Numbered from the stretch's first letter, positions 1 to 8,111 are shown. The stretch is DNA of 12,126 bases from an uncultured Bacilli bacterium (GCA_947624095.1 CANQIR010000020.1:1-12126), one strand, 5' to 3'. The notes: a model not told the origin generated them from the sequence alone. Program-made: numbers and translations.

Positions 1-9
1 AAAAAATAA

Positions 10-60
10 AATAGTTGATGTAAGAAGAAAATATATAAATTATCTCTTACAAAAACTATT
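10..60. promoter_or_regulatory. Long interrupted inverted repeat in the leader of the first gene
   Basis: Positions 10-16 (AATAGTT) pair perfectly with 54-60 (AACTATT), and 19-25 (TGTAAGA) pair with 45-51 (TCTTACA). A 2x2 internal loop separates the two helices, and the apical loop is a 19-nt A/T-rich stretch. The structure ends 4 nt before the Shine-Dalgarno of the first gene. There is no T-run on the + strand side, but on the - strand the stem would be followed by TTTTATTTTTT (complement of 1-11). It could therefore be a leader RNA structure or a terminator read on the - strand. No convincing promoter was found in 1-60. The role is inferred; only the pairing is seen. Confidence 0.45.
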
Positions 61-78
61 ATACGAGGAGTGAAAAAA

Positions 79-882
79 ATGAAGTGTCCAAAATGTAACA
101 AAGAAATCCCTGATACAGCTAAGTTTTGTCCATATTGTGGAGCAAAAATAGAATCATCAGAAATTAAAGAAACCGAAGAACCAAAAGAGGCAATAGAAGC
201 CGTCCCTGAAAGAAATTTACCAAAAGAAAACGAATCATCAGTATCGCCAAGTATTCCCGAAAAATCAAAGAAAAAGAATAAACTCACTAAAGTTCTAGCT
301 ATTATCATTGGTGTTTTAACTTTAGTGATTGCAGCAGAAACAACATTATTAATCTTTGGTGAAGATTGGGGAATCTTTGACTCCAATACTTCTACTGCCA
401 AGGAAGATAAAGAAGATGACAGCGCTAAAAAGAACGACAAAGACGAAGACAAGGATAATCAAGATAATGATGATGACGATAGTTCCTCAACACCTGTTAG
501 CAAAACTAAAAAAACAACTTGTAAAAGTACTACAGATGACCTAAGTTTAAATGTAGATTTATATTCTAAAGAAGATAAAATAACAAAACTTGAAGCTACC
601 GTAATTATGACTTTTGAATATATGAATGTTGACCCAGAAGATTTAACAGCTGACGAAAAACAAGAATTATTAGAACGATACACCCAGACAGTCCCTCAAC
701 CTGTAACTGGTTATACCATTGATGTGTCCCTTACTGATGAAGGCATTCAAGCTGAAGCAATCATTGACTTAGAAAAAATATCTCCTGAATTTTTGGAAGA
801 AAATAATTTATCAGATTTATTAACAGAAGATTTAGCTGCTTTAATTGAAGACGCTGAATTAGACGGCGCAACTTGCAGATAA
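79..882 (+). CDS. Zinc-ribbon single-pass membrane protein with cysteine-bracketed outer domain (paralogue 1)
   Basis: Function is unknown. The 267-aa protein starts with a zinc ribbon (C3-x2-C6 and C17-x2-C20), then a charged linker, one membrane helix at about 71-94, a very acidic Asp/Lys/Ser linker at about 100-140, and a C-terminal domain at about 145-267. Outside the membrane helix the only cysteines are C148 (in TTC) and C266 (in CR at the very end), which suggests a disulfide. The ribbon should face the cytosol and the C-terminal domain the outside. The following gene has the same layout and is a tandem paralogue. The C-terminal domain vaguely recalls DUF1307/YehR-like lipoproteins, more clearly so in the paralogue; this is a weak inference. 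ATG at 79 is chosen because GAGGAG (65-70) lies 8 nt upstream; a GTG at 70 would overlap that ribosome site. First gene of a three-gene operon with a 16-nt gap to the next. Confidence 0.85.
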   Translation: MKCPKCNKEIPDTAKFCPYCGAKIESSEIKETEEPKEAIEAVPERNLPKENESSVSPSIPEKSKKKNKLTKVLAIIIGVLTLVIAAETTLLIFGEDWGIFDSNTSTAKEDKEDDSAKKNDKDEDKDNQDNDDDDSSSTPVSKTKKTTCKSTTDDLSLNVDLYSKEDKITKLEATVIMTFEYMNVDPEDLTADEKQELLERYTQTVPQPVTGYTIDVSLTDEGIQAEAIIDLEKISPEFLEENNLSDLLTEDLAALIEDAELDGATCR

Positions 883-898
883 AAAGGAGAAAATAATT

Positions 899-1690
899 AT
901 GAAGTGTAATAAATGTGGAAATGAAGTCCCTAATGGATATAAATTTTGTCCCAATTGTGGCAATGAAATAATTGAAGCCCCAAAAGAAAATAATCAAGTT
1001 ACTCTTCCAACTTCCAAATCTAAAAAAAGCCATACTAAATTATTAGTAATTATCATTATTATTTTAGTCTTAATAGTCGGTCTACTAATCGGTTTTATTA
1101 TGTTTGGTGATAATCTATTTAATGATAATGAACCAACTACTACCGAAACTAGTAAAAAGTCATCAAATAAAAACAAAGAAAATTCCCAAGAAAATAATAA
1201 CAAAGAAGATTCTAATAATGACAAAGAATCTAATAATAATGGGGAAAATACACCAGAAACAGAAAGACCAAACAATAACAATACTAACATTCCTGAAGAA
1301 GAGTTTAATCATAATGCTAAACAAACAACTTGCACAATGGACATAGATGATAACGAAGCCAAAGTAACATTTAATGCTAATAGTAACAATGAGATTACCA
1401 AAATAAAAATGGAAATGGCTATTCCTTATTCTACCTTAGGTGTAAGTTATAACGATTTAATGTCCGATTCATCTCTAAAAAGTCAATTAATTCAGTCACT
1501 AAGTAACCAAATAACTGGTGCCACAGTTACAGCTGATATAACTGAAGAAAATGTCAAAATAACTATGGAAATCGATTTAGATAATGCCAGTGAAGAAACC
1601 TTAGAGTCTCTAGGCTTTGATGGAACAGAAAATAAAGATTTAGATTACGTTATCCAAAATGCCCGTAACAGTGGAGCTGTTTGTCGTTAA
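899..1690 (+). CDS. Zinc-ribbon single-pass membrane protein with DUF1307/YehR-like outer domain (paralogue 2)
   Basis: Function is unknown. The 263-aa protein has a zinc ribbon (C3-x2-C6, C17-x2-C20), a membrane helix at about 48-69, an Asn/Lys/Glu/Ser-rich linker at about 71-140, and an outer domain at about 141-263. The only outer cysteines are C145 (TTC) and C262 (CR at the end), 117 residues apart; the paralogue before it has 118. In the outer domain the stretch ITKIKMEMAIPYSTLG (about 166-181) resembles the early strand region of E. coli YehR-type DUF1307 lipoproteins as I remember them, so the domain may be a lipid-free relative; this is tentative. AAAGGAG at 883-889 gives a 9-nt spacing to ATG. 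The gap to the next gene is 15 nt. The ribbon is conserved between copies while the linker differs strongly (Asn-rich here, Asp/Lys-rich in the first), as expected for a spacer. Confidence 0.85.
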   Translation: MKCNKCGNEVPNGYKFCPNCGNEIIEAPKENNQVTLPTSKSKKSHTKLLVIIIIILVLIVGLLIGFIMFGDNLFNDNEPTTTETSKKSSNKNKENSQENNNKEDSNNDKESNNNGENTPETERPNNNNTNIPEEEFNHNAKQTTCTMDIDDNEAKVTFNANSNNEITKIKMEMAIPYSTLGVSYNDLMSDSSLKSQLIQSLSNQITGATVTADITEENVKITMEIDLDNASEETLESLGFDGTENKDLDYVIQNARNSGAVCR

Positions 1691-1705
1691 AAAGGATTAT
1701 TAATT

Positions 1706-2461
1706 ATGAAATGTTCTAAAGCTAAAAATATAATATTGATCATTATAATTCTTATCTTACTCTTAATATTTGGCATATTAACTTATATGTTAATTAACAA
1801 AGCTTACGAACCAGTTATTAACTCAGTAGACGAACCAAATACTTCGGATGTCCAAGAACAACCAGAAGAAGATGAAATAATAGCTGACTCAAGAATAATT
1901 AAGTACGATTTAATAAATCAAGATCAATTACCATCAAATTTAGTAATTAGTGAAGTTTATCTTTCTAAATCGGAAGCAATAATTAGAGGACCTTCGAGTT
2001 TAGTAGAGCAAGTTCAAGAATTAATTGTAATAATTGATATAACAAGTAATGATGTATCTAATCTCGGTAAATATACCTTAGATAACATCCCTCTTTTGGC
2101 TTATGATTCTAAAGGTAATACCATTAATAATATAGAAATAATCCCTGAAAGCGTAAATGTGGAAATTGAAGTTACCGAAATATCTTCTAAAATATTTAGA
2201 AATGTCCCAATATCAATTATTAATCTACCAGAAAACTGCTCAGTTACTTCACTAAGCCAAAATACCATTGATATAATAGCAACTGGCAATGCGCAAAATT
2301 TAGCCAATCTTACCCAGAATGATATTACAGTTTTTGCTGATTTAACCAATTATTCACCAGGTATCAAAACTATAGAAGTTCAAGCTAATAGTTCCCTACC
2401 TGATATTAATCTATCAATAAATCCATCCATAATTAAAGTAAACATCATAAATAAGCACTAA
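1706..2461 (+). CDS. Short membrane-anchored YbbR-domain protein (CdaR-like)
   Basis: The 251-aa protein has a membrane helix at about 9-30, an acidic linker, and two YbbR-type repeats at about 72-158 and 165-248. Typical YbbR signs are the pattern ending in PLLAYDSKGNTI (about 129-140) followed by a PESVNVEIEV strand, and again a PSIIKVNI strand at the end. In CdaR proteins such repeats sit outside the membrane and modulate the diadenylate cyclase CdaA. CdaR of Bacillus subtilis is about twice as long, and no cdaA or glmM is seen here, so a cyclic-di-AMP role is only possible. The first residues, MKCSKA, resemble the MKCxKC start of the two preceding zinc-ribbon proteins but lack the second cysteine. 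AAAGGA at 1691-1696 is 9 nt before ATG. The stop lies inside a terminator stem and the 3' end overlaps the convergent PBP gene by 3-4 nt. Confidence 0.8.
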   Translation: MKCSKAKNIILIIIILILLLIFGILTYMLINKAYEPVINSVDEPNTSDVQEQPEEDEIIADSRIIKYDLINQDQLPSNLVISEVYLSKSEAIIRGPSSLVEQVQELIVIIDITSNDVSNLGKYTLDNIPLLAYDSKGNTINNIEIIPESVNVEIEVTEISSKIFRNVPISIINLPENCSVTSLSQNTIDIIATGNAQNLANLTQNDITVFADLTNYSPGIKTIEVQANSSLPDINLSINPSIIKVNIINKH

Positions 2462-2482
2462 TCATCCCGATTAGTGCTTTCT
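2453..2482. terminator. Bidirectional terminator containing the stop codons of both convergent genes
   Basis: AAGCACTAATC (2453-2463) pairs perfectly with GATTAGTGCTT (2469-2479), an 11-bp stem with a 5-nt loop (ATCCC). On the + strand it is followed by TTTCTTTATCC; on the - strand the tail is ATTTATGATG, less U-rich. The TAA of the YbbR gene (2459-2461) and the TAG of the PBP gene (complement of 2458-2460) both lie in the left arm, so the stem also encodes the last residues of the PBP. Confidence 0.85.
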
Positions 2483-4419
2483 TTATCCTCATAATCATCC
2501 ATTTTATAAGTATTTTCACTACCCTTTACATAGTAAAATATAATACTCTTTTTTGCATCATTAGTTGCCTGCCCAGTAACAGCATTTAATGGAATCCCCA
2601 CTACATTATCCGGTTGCTCATACCAAGTAGCTTCTTTATCTCGCAAGATATTCTCCACTGTCTCTACCCAAATTTTTTTACTAATATTTCCTTGATTGAC
2701 ATTTATCTCCGTTGCATCATCATTTCCGTTCCATACCATCATTAAAATATCCGGATTATAGCCAATCATCCAAAAATCTGTCCCCGTTGATCCCGTTTTA
2801 ACGGCATATTTTCTTGATATTTGACCAGCAATTGAAATAACTGTTGGTGTATTATAATCATTAAAGGCATTATTATAAGTACCTGTTAACAATTCATTTA
2901 AGATATATACATAATTATAATTTAATACCATTTCTTCTTCATTATCTTTTTCATATAATACATTGCCATACATATCTTCAACTCGGTTAATAAAAGTTAC
3001 TTCTCTTTTATACCCGCCACTTGCCAGTGTCATATAAGGTACTGCAAAATCCAACATATTAAGCTCTATAGTACCTAATGGTAAAGATGGTATTGCTGGT
3101 AATTTCTTCTTTAATCCCATTCTCTTCGCCGTATCAACTAATACCTCTTCCCCTAAAAATAAATGTGTCTTAACTGCATAAATATTATCTGAATAAGATA
3201 TCGCTGCTGCCATTGTAATATCTTTATTACCATATCTTTCATTATAATTTTGTGGAGAATATGTCTGATTATCGGCAAAAGCAAAAGTAGTCGGTTCACT
3301 TAAAAACGTTGAAGAACTAACCATTCCATTTTCTAAAGCCGAATAATATAACAAAGGCTTCATAACTGACCCAACTTGTCTTTCACTTTGTAAAGCTCTA
3401 TTATACTGACTAACCGCATAGTCATACCCACCAGCTAAAGCCATAACTTCTCCTGTTTTCGGATTAATTACGACACTTGCTACCTGTAACGGATCATTAC
3501 TATCCATATTCTTAATTATAGCTTCTTCCAAGTATTTTTGAGACTCCATATTTAAAGATGTATATATCTTTAATCCTCCCAGTTCTATTAAAGATTTAGG
3601 AACCTCATCAAGATTATATAACTCATTATATACCGCATCCTGATAATACATTAATGTTTGCAAATTATTCTGTTCTCTTTTTCCATATATCTCTAACTTC
3701 TCTTTATATAAATTATTATAAATTTCTTCATCAATATACCCATTATTTAACATAGTTAAAGCTACCACTTTAGCTCTTTCCACTGCCATATCATAATTTG
3801 TTACCGGATTATAATAACCAGGACTTTTCGGAATTCCCACTAACATAATAGCTTCCTCTAAAGTTAAATCCTTTGCTCTTTTATTAAAATAATAATTACT
3901 AGCATTCTCAATTCCATAATTTCCTTGGCCAAAATTAATCGTATTTAAATACCCTTCTAATATTTCCAACTTATCATAATGAGTTTCTAATTTCATCGTC
4001 AGTAAAGCTTCCTCTATCTTCCTTTCCCACGTTTGGTCAAAATCCAAAAACAAATTCTTCACATACTGCTGACTTATCGTCGAAGCTCCTTGTACTATTT
4101 TTTTATTTTTAATATTTAAATACATCGCCTTAATAATTCTTGGAATATCAAATCCATAATGATGATAAAAATTTTTATCTTCTACACTAACCATCGCATC
4201 ACGTACAAAAGGTGAAATATCATCTATACTAACCCACTTACTAGTACTCGACCCTTGATAAACTAGTTCCTCTTTATCATCATATATCAAGAATTGATTA
4301 GCATTCTTTATATCTAAACCTGATGAAAAATAAGCATAGGTATATAAACCACCAATCCCTAAAATTCCCATAAAAGCCAATATAATTATTATTTTAATAC
4401 TAAGCTTAATCCATCTCAT
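2458..4419 (-). CDS. Class A penicillin-binding protein (GT51 glycosyltransferase / transpeptidase)
   Basis: A 653-aa bifunctional peptidoglycan synthase that polymerises lipid II and cross-links stem peptides outside the membrane. One N-terminal helix (about 7-30) anchors it. GT51 motifs are all present: EDKNFYHHYG with catalytic Glu80, GASTISQQ (111-118), RKIEE (133-137) and the KLEILEGYLN block (150-159). The transpeptidase has SVMK with nucleophile Ser351, SDN (410-412) and KTG (541-543). It is thus a complete PBP1A/PBP2A-type enzyme expected to bind beta-lactams. It ends in a short acidic tail with no FN3 or PASTA extension. The start is supported by AGGTGG (complement of 4424-4429) 4 nt before ATG. 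It is a single gene read against its neighbours, with its 3' end in the shared terminator. Whether it is ponA or pbpF-like cannot be decided here, so no symbol is given. Confidence 0.95.
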   Translation of the reverse strand: MRWIKLSIKIIIILAFMGILGIGGLYTYAYFSSGLDIKNANQFLIYDDKEELVYQGSSTSKWVSIDDISPFVRDAMVSVEDKNFYHHYGFDIPRIIKAMYLNIKNKKIVQGASTISQQYVKNLFLDFDQTWERKIEEALLTMKLETHYDKLEILEGYLNTINFGQGNYGIENASNYYFNKRAKDLTLEEAIMLVGIPKSPGYYNPVTNYDMAVERAKVVALTMLNNGYIDEEIYNNLYKEKLEIYGKREQNNLQTLMYYQDAVYNELYNLDEVPKSLIELGGLKIYTSLNMESQKYLEEAIIKNMDSNDPLQVASVVINPKTGEVMALAGGYDYAVSQYNRALQSERQVGSVMKPLLYYSALENGMVSSSTFLSEPTTFAFADNQTYSPQNYNERYGNKDITMAAAISYSDNIYAVKTHLFLGEEVLVDTAKRMGLKKKLPAIPSLPLGTIELNMLDFAVPYMTLASGGYKREVTFINRVEDMYGNVLYEKDNEEEMVLNYNYVYILNELLTGTYNNAFNDYNTPTVISIAGQISRKYAVKTGSTGTDFWMIGYNPDILMMVWNGNDDATEINVNQGNISKKIWVETVENILRDKEATWYEQPDNVVGIPLNAVTGQATNDAKKSIIFYYVKGSENTYKMDDYEDKESTNRDD

Positions 4420-4456
4420 AGAACCACCTAATTTTATTATGGAATAAAACCCTTAA

Positions 4457-4485
4457 TTTATAAGTGCATTTCCTAAACGTGTATG
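4457..4485 (-). promoter_or_regulatory. Candidate sigma-A promoter for the PBP gene
   Basis: Read on the - strand, CATACA (complement of 4480-4485) is a weak -35 and TATAAA (complement of 4457-4462) a good -10, separated by 17 nt. Transcription would start about 30 nt before the PBP start codon. It overlaps the divergent + strand promoter, so the two may compete. The -35 matches only three of six consensus bases. Confidence 0.3.
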
Positions 4486-4492
4486 TTATAAT
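4464..4492 (+). promoter_or_regulatory. Extended -10 promoter for the ywiB-like/argS run
   Basis: A perfect TATAAT at 4487-4492 is preceded by TG one base upstream (4484-4485), the extended -10 form. The -35 region 17 nt upstream (4464-4469, GTGCAT) is poor, which an extended -10 can offset. It lies about 30 nt before the start of the DUF1934 gene and is the only clear promoter seen for the genes down to mntP. Confidence 0.65.
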
Positions 4493-4523
4493 GTTTTAGA
4501 AAAAAAGAGGTGACTAATTTTTT

Positions 4524-4865
4524 ATGAAATTAAGCCTTTACTTATATGAGGATAATAAACTAACTTATCAAGTTACCAATCAAGAATATCAAATAATTGA
4601 TAATATCATTAAATTTACGGAAAATAATAATACTTATGAGATAACTCTTAGTCCTACCAATTTTATCTTTACTAGGACAAATCCTGAAGGTACCTTCTCC
4701 TTCAACCATTTAGAAAATCTCTATCTATTCACTCTTCCCGAAGTAGCCACTTATGAAATTCCTTGCAATTACCATAATTATAATTATAATGAAGAATATA
4801 TTATCTACGAATATCAACTTGCTTCTAAAAATTCCCTTAATAAAATAATCATAGAAAGAAAGTGA
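4524..4865 (+). CDS. DUF1934 (YwiB-like) small beta-barrel protein
   Basis: A 113-aa soluble protein with no signal or membrane segment, rich in alternating beta-strand patterns. Its second half (phenylalanine/arginine strand, GTFSFNH turn, then IIYEYQLASKNSLNKIII) fits the end of the DUF1934 fold, a calycin-like barrel of unknown function. In Bacillus subtilis the DUF1934 gene ywiB lies just upstream of argS, as here, which is the strongest support for this call. It is shorter than YwiB (about 140 aa). AGAGGTGA at 4506-4513 is a strong ribosome site 10 nt before ATG. TGA stop is followed by argS after 6 nt, so translation is probably coupled. No binding residues can be proposed. Confidence 0.7.
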   Translation: MKLSLYLYEDNKLTYQVTNQEYQIIDNIIKFTENNNTYEITLSPTNFIFTRTNPEGTFSFNHLENLYLFTLPEVATYEIPCNYHNYNYNEEYIIYEYQLASKNSLNKIIIERK

Positions 4866-4871
4866 TAAATA

Positions 4872-6557
4872 ATGCTTATCGATAAATTAACTGCTTTAAT
4901 AACTGAATCCCTAACCAAACTACAATATCCTACCGATAATATTAATGTAATTGAATCTAATCGTAAAGATTTATGTGATTATCAATATGATGGTGCTTTT
5001 CGCCTGGCTAAAACCTTGCATACTTCTCCTCTCCAGATTGGCGAAAATATTATTGCTAATCTTCCAGAAAATAATCTTTTAAGTAAATGCGAATGTTTAG
5101 CACCTGGTTTTATAAACTTCACCCTATCTAATGAAGCAATTAATACCGAAATAAGATATATGTGTGATACTCCTAAGTATGGCTTACAACTTACAGAACC
5201 CAAAACAATGGTTATTGACTATGGTGGGCCTAATATTGCCAAACCTCTTCATGTTGGTCATTTAAGAAGTGCTATTGTTGGTGAATCTATTAAACGAATT
5301 TTAAAATACTACAATAATAAGGTTATTAGCGATGTCCATTTTGGGGACATCGGTCTTCAAATCGGTCAAGTTATTTATGGCTTAAAACAAGAAAATATCT
5401 CTCCACAAGATATCAATCTTTCTATTTTAGAGAGAATCTATCCTACTATTAGTGGCATTTGCAAAGAAGACGAAAATATTAAAGAACAATGTGCATCAAT
5501 TACTAAAGCACTTCAAGATGGTAACGAAGAATATCGTACTTATTGGACTAAAATTTGTGAAGTATCCAGTAATGATATCAAAAATCTTTATAAATTTATC
5601 GATGTTGACTTTGATTACTGGTACGGTGAATCCGATGCCTATAAATATATTCCTCAATTAACCGCTTATTTAGAAAAACAAAATTTATTAAAACTTAGCG
5701 AAGGTGCTCTAATTATTGATGCTAACCTTACTCCGGAAACTAATCTTCCTCCTCTTCTTTATCAAAAAAGTAATCAAGCTTATCTTTATGGTACTACTGA
5801 TTTAGCTACTATCTATCAAAGAATGCAAGATTTTCATCCCGATAATATCATATATTTAACTGACTCTCGTCAAAGTCTTCATTTTGAACAAGTCTTTAAT
5901 GTCTGTCAAAAATCCGGTTTAACTCCCCATACCAAATTAGAACATCTAACTTTCGGCACAGTAAATGGTAGTGATGGTAAACCATATAAAACTCGTAGTG
6001 GCCAAGCTCCTAAATTAACTGACTTATTTAACGAAGTCAAAGAAACTTTTAAAAATATTAAAGAGACTAATCAAGAATTATCTCCCAATGATATTGATAT
6101 CATATCCAATGCTATTATTAAATTCGCCGACTTACAAAACAATCGAGAAAAAGACTATATTTTTGATATTGCCAAATTCTCTGAGGTTATAGGTAAGACC
6201 GGACCATACATTTTATATACATATTTAAGATTTAATAAAATATTGCAAGAAAATGCCTTAAAACCAAGTAAACTAACTGATAATATTTATAACGAAGTTG
6301 ACAGAAATTTAAGATTACATATAATAAAGCTTGCAAATTATCTAAATAATGCTTATACTTATCGCAGTCCTTCATATATTGCAAATTATCTATATGATTT
6401 ATGTGTTTTACTTAATACATTTTATCAAACTAATCATATAAATAATTTAGAAGATTTAAATAATAAAGAAGACTGGTTATATATATTAAAATTATCTAAT
6501 AATATAATCAAAGATATGTTGGATTTATTAGTAATAAAAATTCCAAGCAAAATGTAA
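4872..6557 (+). CDS. argS: Arginyl-tRNA synthetase
   Basis: A class I aminoacyl-tRNA synthetase that charges tRNA-Arg in the cytosol. The 561-aa length is normal. The N-terminal tRNA-binding add-on domain covers about 1-90. The HIGH-type signature is HVGH at 127-130, inside the conserved GGPNIAKPLHVGHLRS block. The KMSKS-equivalent is the relaxed KTRSG at 373-377 within KPYKTRSGQAPKL, a form known in ArgRS enzymes such as that of E. coli. The C-terminal DALR anticodon-binding domain begins near GPYILYTYLRF (444-454), and the chain ends in the family-typical short tail finishing with Met. The gene follows the DUF1934 gene by 6 nt with only a weak ribosome site (AAGTGA), suggesting coupled translation, and is followed by rpoE after 21 nt. 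Confidence 0.97.
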   Translation: MLIDKLTALITESLTKLQYPTDNINVIESNRKDLCDYQYDGAFRLAKTLHTSPLQIGENIIANLPENNLLSKCECLAPGFINFTLSNEAINTEIRYMCDTPKYGLQLTEPKTMVIDYGGPNIAKPLHVGHLRSAIVGESIKRILKYYNNKVISDVHFGDIGLQIGQVIYGLKQENISPQDINLSILERIYPTISGICKEDENIKEQCASITKALQDGNEEYRTYWTKICEVSSNDIKNLYKFIDVDFDYWYGESDAYKYIPQLTAYLEKQNLLKLSEGALIIDANLTPETNLPPLLYQKSNQAYLYGTTDLATIYQRMQDFHPDNIIYLTDSRQSLHFEQVFNVCQKSGLTPHTKLEHLTFGTVNGSDGKPYKTRSGQAPKLTDLFNEVKETFKNIKETNQELSPNDIDIISNAIIKFADLQNNREKDYIFDIAKFSEVIGKTGPYILYTYLRFNKILQENALKPSKLTDNIYNEVDRNLRLHIIKLANYLNNAYTYRSPSYIANYLYDLCVLLNTFYQTNHINNLEDLNNKEDWLYILKLSNNIIKDMLDLLVIKIPSKM

Positions 6558-6578
6558 TTAATTTAGGAGGTATTTTAT

Positions 6579-7034
6579 ATGAAAATTAAAGATTACACTC
6601 AAGCTGAAATTAATGCTATGTCTTATGACGATATTGCTTTTATGATTTTAACCGAAGAAAAAAAGAAAATGAAGATCAACGAATTATTCCGCAAAGTTGC
6701 TGATTTATATCAACTAAGTGATGAGGCATATCTTTCCCAAATTGGCGATTTCTTTGAATTATTATCTACTGACCAAAGATTTGTGATGTTAGAAGATGGT
6801 TCATGGGATTTAAAAAGCAAACACACAGCTAAAATAATAATGGATGAAGAAGATGAAGAAGAATTATTAAACGAAGCATTAGAAGACGAAGATGAAGAAG
6901 ACTTTGATGCTGAAGAAAACGACGATGAAGAAATATTCTATGATAACGATGATACTGATGATCCAACAGATGATGATCTTCAAGATTTAGTTGTCGTAGA
7001 TGAAGAAGATGAAGAAGCTCCAGATATAGTCTAA
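6579..7034 (+). CDS. rpoE: DNA-directed RNA polymerase delta subunit
   Basis: Delta binds core RNA polymerase in Bacilli and aids RNA release and polymerase recycling; it is not the sigma-E of proteobacteria that shares the symbol. Residues 1-80 form the HARE-HTH fold, with LTEEKKKMKINELFRKV as the characteristic helix pair. Residues about 88-151 are an almost unbroken Asp/Glu tail that mimics nucleic acid charge. The 151-aa length is a little shorter than the 173 aa of Bacillus subtilis, the difference lying in the tail. A strong TAGGAGGT (6564-6571) lies 7 nt before ATG. Position after argS agrees with the Bacillus order, but pyrG, which normally follows, is absent and prfA comes next after 21 nt. 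Confidence 0.93.
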   Translation: MKIKDYTQAEINAMSYDDIAFMILTEEKKKMKINELFRKVADLYQLSDEAYLSQIGDFFELLSTDQRFVMLEDGSWDLKSKHTAKIIMDEEDEEELLNEALEDEDEEDFDAEENDDEEIFYDNDDTDDPTDDDLQDLVVVDEEDEEAPDIV

Positions 7035-7055
7035 TAATTCTAGAAAGGATTTATT

Positions 7056-8111
7056 ATGAAAGAAAGATTAGAAAATATTACTGCTAAATATCAAGAAATT
7101 AGTGAAGAACTAACTAAACCAGAAGTAATTTCTAATTTTAACCGCTTAAAAGAACTATCTATAGAGCAAAAAGAATTAGAAGATATAGTCAAAAAATATG
7201 CTGAACTCCAAAAAGCGGAAAAAGAGTTAGAAGAAGCTAAAGATATGGTTGAAGATCCAGAAATGCACGAGATGGCAGTCTTAGAAGTCGATAGATTACA
7301 CGAAGAAATAAAAAATATAAACCAAGAACTCGAAATAATGCTAATTCCTAAAGATAAAAATGATGGCAAGAATGTCATTATGGAAATTCGTGGTGCTGCC
7401 GGCGGCGATGAAGCTAATATTTTCGCTGGTGATTTATTTAGAATGTACAACTACTATGCCGAAAAAAATGGCTGGAAATTAGAAGTCTTAAACTCCATTG
7501 AAGGTACAAGTGGTGGCTTCAGTCAAATCGAATGTCTTATTAAAGGCGAAAACGTTTACTCAAAATTAAAATTTGAAAGTGGCTCTCATCGTGTTCAACG
7601 TGTTCCAACTACCGAAACTCAAGGACGTGTTCATACTTCTACTGCTACAGTCTTAGTGATGCCAGAAGTTGAAGAAGTTAATATCGAGATTAAAGAATCC
7701 GATTTAAAAATCGATGTTTATCGTTCCAGTGGAGCCGGTGGCCAACACGTTAATACTACTGACTCAGCTGTTCGTATAACTCACCTTCCTACTGGTATAG
7801 TTGTAACCTGTCAAAACGAACGTAGTCAAATTAAAAACAAAGAAAGAGCAATGAATGTCTTAAAAGCCAAACTTCACGACGAAATGCAACAACGTCAAGA
7901 ACAAGAAGTCGGTTCTATGCGGAAAAATAAAATCGGTACTGGTGATAGATCTGAAAAGATTCGTACTTACAACTATCCCCAAAATCGAGTTACCGATCAC
8001 CGTATCAACTTTACCATTATGGAATTGGACCGCGTTATGGATGGCTATCTAGATCCAATAATTGAAGCCTTAATCGCTGAAGATCAAAGATTAAAACTTG
8101 AAGGCGAATAA
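7056..8111 (+). CDS. prfA: Peptide chain release factor 1
   Basis: RF1 reads UAA and UAG in the ribosomal A site and triggers peptide release. The 351-aa protein is full length. An N-terminal coiled-coil domain covers about 1-95. The codon-recognition tripeptide is PTT at 184-186 in HRVQRVPTTETQGR, of the RF1 P-x-T type rather than the SPF of RF2. The catalytic GGQ is at 228-230 in SSGAGGQHVN. AAAGGA (7044-7049) is 6 nt before ATG. The stop TAA shares one base with the ATG of prmC, whose product methylates this GGQ glutamine, so the two are translationally coupled. Confidence 0.97.
   Translation: MKERLENITAKYQEISEELTKPEVISNFNRLKELSIEQKELEDIVKKYAELQKAEKELEEAKDMVEDPEMHEMAVLEVDRLHEEIKNINQELEIMLIPKDKNDGKNVIMEIRGAAGGDEANIFAGDLFRMYNYYAEKNGWKLEVLNSIEGTSGGFSQIECLIKGENVYSKLKFESGSHRVQRVPTTETQGRVHTSTATVLVMPEVEEVNIEIKESDLKIDVYRSSGAGGQHVNTTDSAVRITHLPTGIVVTCQNERSQIKNKERAMNVLKAKLHDEMQQRQEQEVGSMRKNKIGTGDRSEKIRTYNYPQNRVTDHRINFTIMELDRVMDGYLDPIIEALIAEDQRLKLEGE

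Noticed and set aside
70..78. GTG at 70 as the start of the first zinc-ribbon gene
   Set aside because: It is the last base of the GAGGAG ribosome site; ATG at 79 has proper spacing and gives the same MKCxKC start as the paralogue.
994..1290. Antisense open frames opposite the zinc-ribbon genes, argS and prfA
   Set aside because: Low-complexity complements of known coding regions, without ribosome sites or recognisable domains.
6579..7034. Sigma-E factor reading of the symbol rpoE
   Set aside because: HARE-HTH domain plus acidic tail is the delta subunit; no sigma-70 regions are present.
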